From Rhyzopertha dominica (Eukaryota; Arthropoda; Insecta; Coleoptera; Bostrichidae): a stretch of 64,000 nt of DNA. Within the stretch, counting starts at the first letter, position 1; each line of letters begins with the position of its first letter. The DNA is taken from positions 19,116,392-19,180,391 of the forward strand of contig QCXZ01000003.1 in the NCBI GenBank assembly GCA_025024175.1, written 5' to 3'. Shown here in pieces: positions 63,968 to 64,000 of this stretch. The position numbers and the translations under genes are program-made. The notes under the pieces are model-generated. The model was not told where the DNA came from and did not search any database. It saw only the letters and a program-made list of their open reading frames with translations.

Positions 63968-64000
63968 TTAATCTATAAAAGGACTTAAGTAACAAGTACA

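Overview
The window is nuclear DNA from an arthropod, most likely an insect. It is AT-rich, has GT-AG introns of up to 18 kb, scattered single N bases and dense transposon remains. The closest protein resemblances are to insect or general metazoan families. There are no bacterial signals (no operons, ribosome binding sites or CRISPR). The species cannot be fixed from the sequence alone.

Two host genes are visible. (1) A collagen/procollagen galactosyltransferase (GT25 family, ER) runs on the + strand across about 33.6 kb. Five coding exons are seen (15779-16007, 20397-21052, 39497-39565, 39622-39804, 49001-49342) and their intron phases agree. The N-terminal exon(s) were not found. The last exon has a -1 frame break at a run of six A. 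(2) An orphan rhodopsin-class GPCR lies antisense inside the 18.4-kb intron of gene 1. Its seven-helix exon is 35606-36481 and its C-terminal tail exon 28122-28331. Its N-terminal exon was not found.

Most of the rest is mobile DNA. Left end: a TIR-bounded element (246-3711) holding a 143/148-bp satellite in trimeric higher-order repeats, then a 1.25-kb foldback element (3834-5085). Then a nearly complete P/THAP9-like DNA transposon (9705-13273) with 32-bp inverted ends, an exact 8-bp target duplication, five exons and one frame break, inserted into a copy of a dispersed repeat (R1) whose other copies lie at 37.9 and 45 kb. Middle: a Jockey-like LINE fragment, a THAP-domain pseudogene, several MITE-like elements, a tRNA-derived SINE head, long AT and AAT microsatellites, a decayed mariner, and a 254-bp-period unit carrying a well-formed hammerhead ribozyme (38348-38415) plus a truncated second copy. 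Right end: an intact Ty3/Gypsy LTR retrotransposon (51702-58754; 1106-bp LTRs, ATGT target duplication, Gag and Pol joined by a canonical A AAA AAC slippery site, no env), then a decayed antisense gypsy/errantivirus-like provirus with env remains (59353-62640), and a 1.2-kb palindromic foldback (62792-63967).

The observations most worth follow-up are the hammerhead-bearing unit, the TIR element with an internal higher-order satellite, the almost intact P-like transposon with E2F-like motifs at both ends, and the COLGALT frame break that falls exactly on a slippery heptamer followed by a stop.
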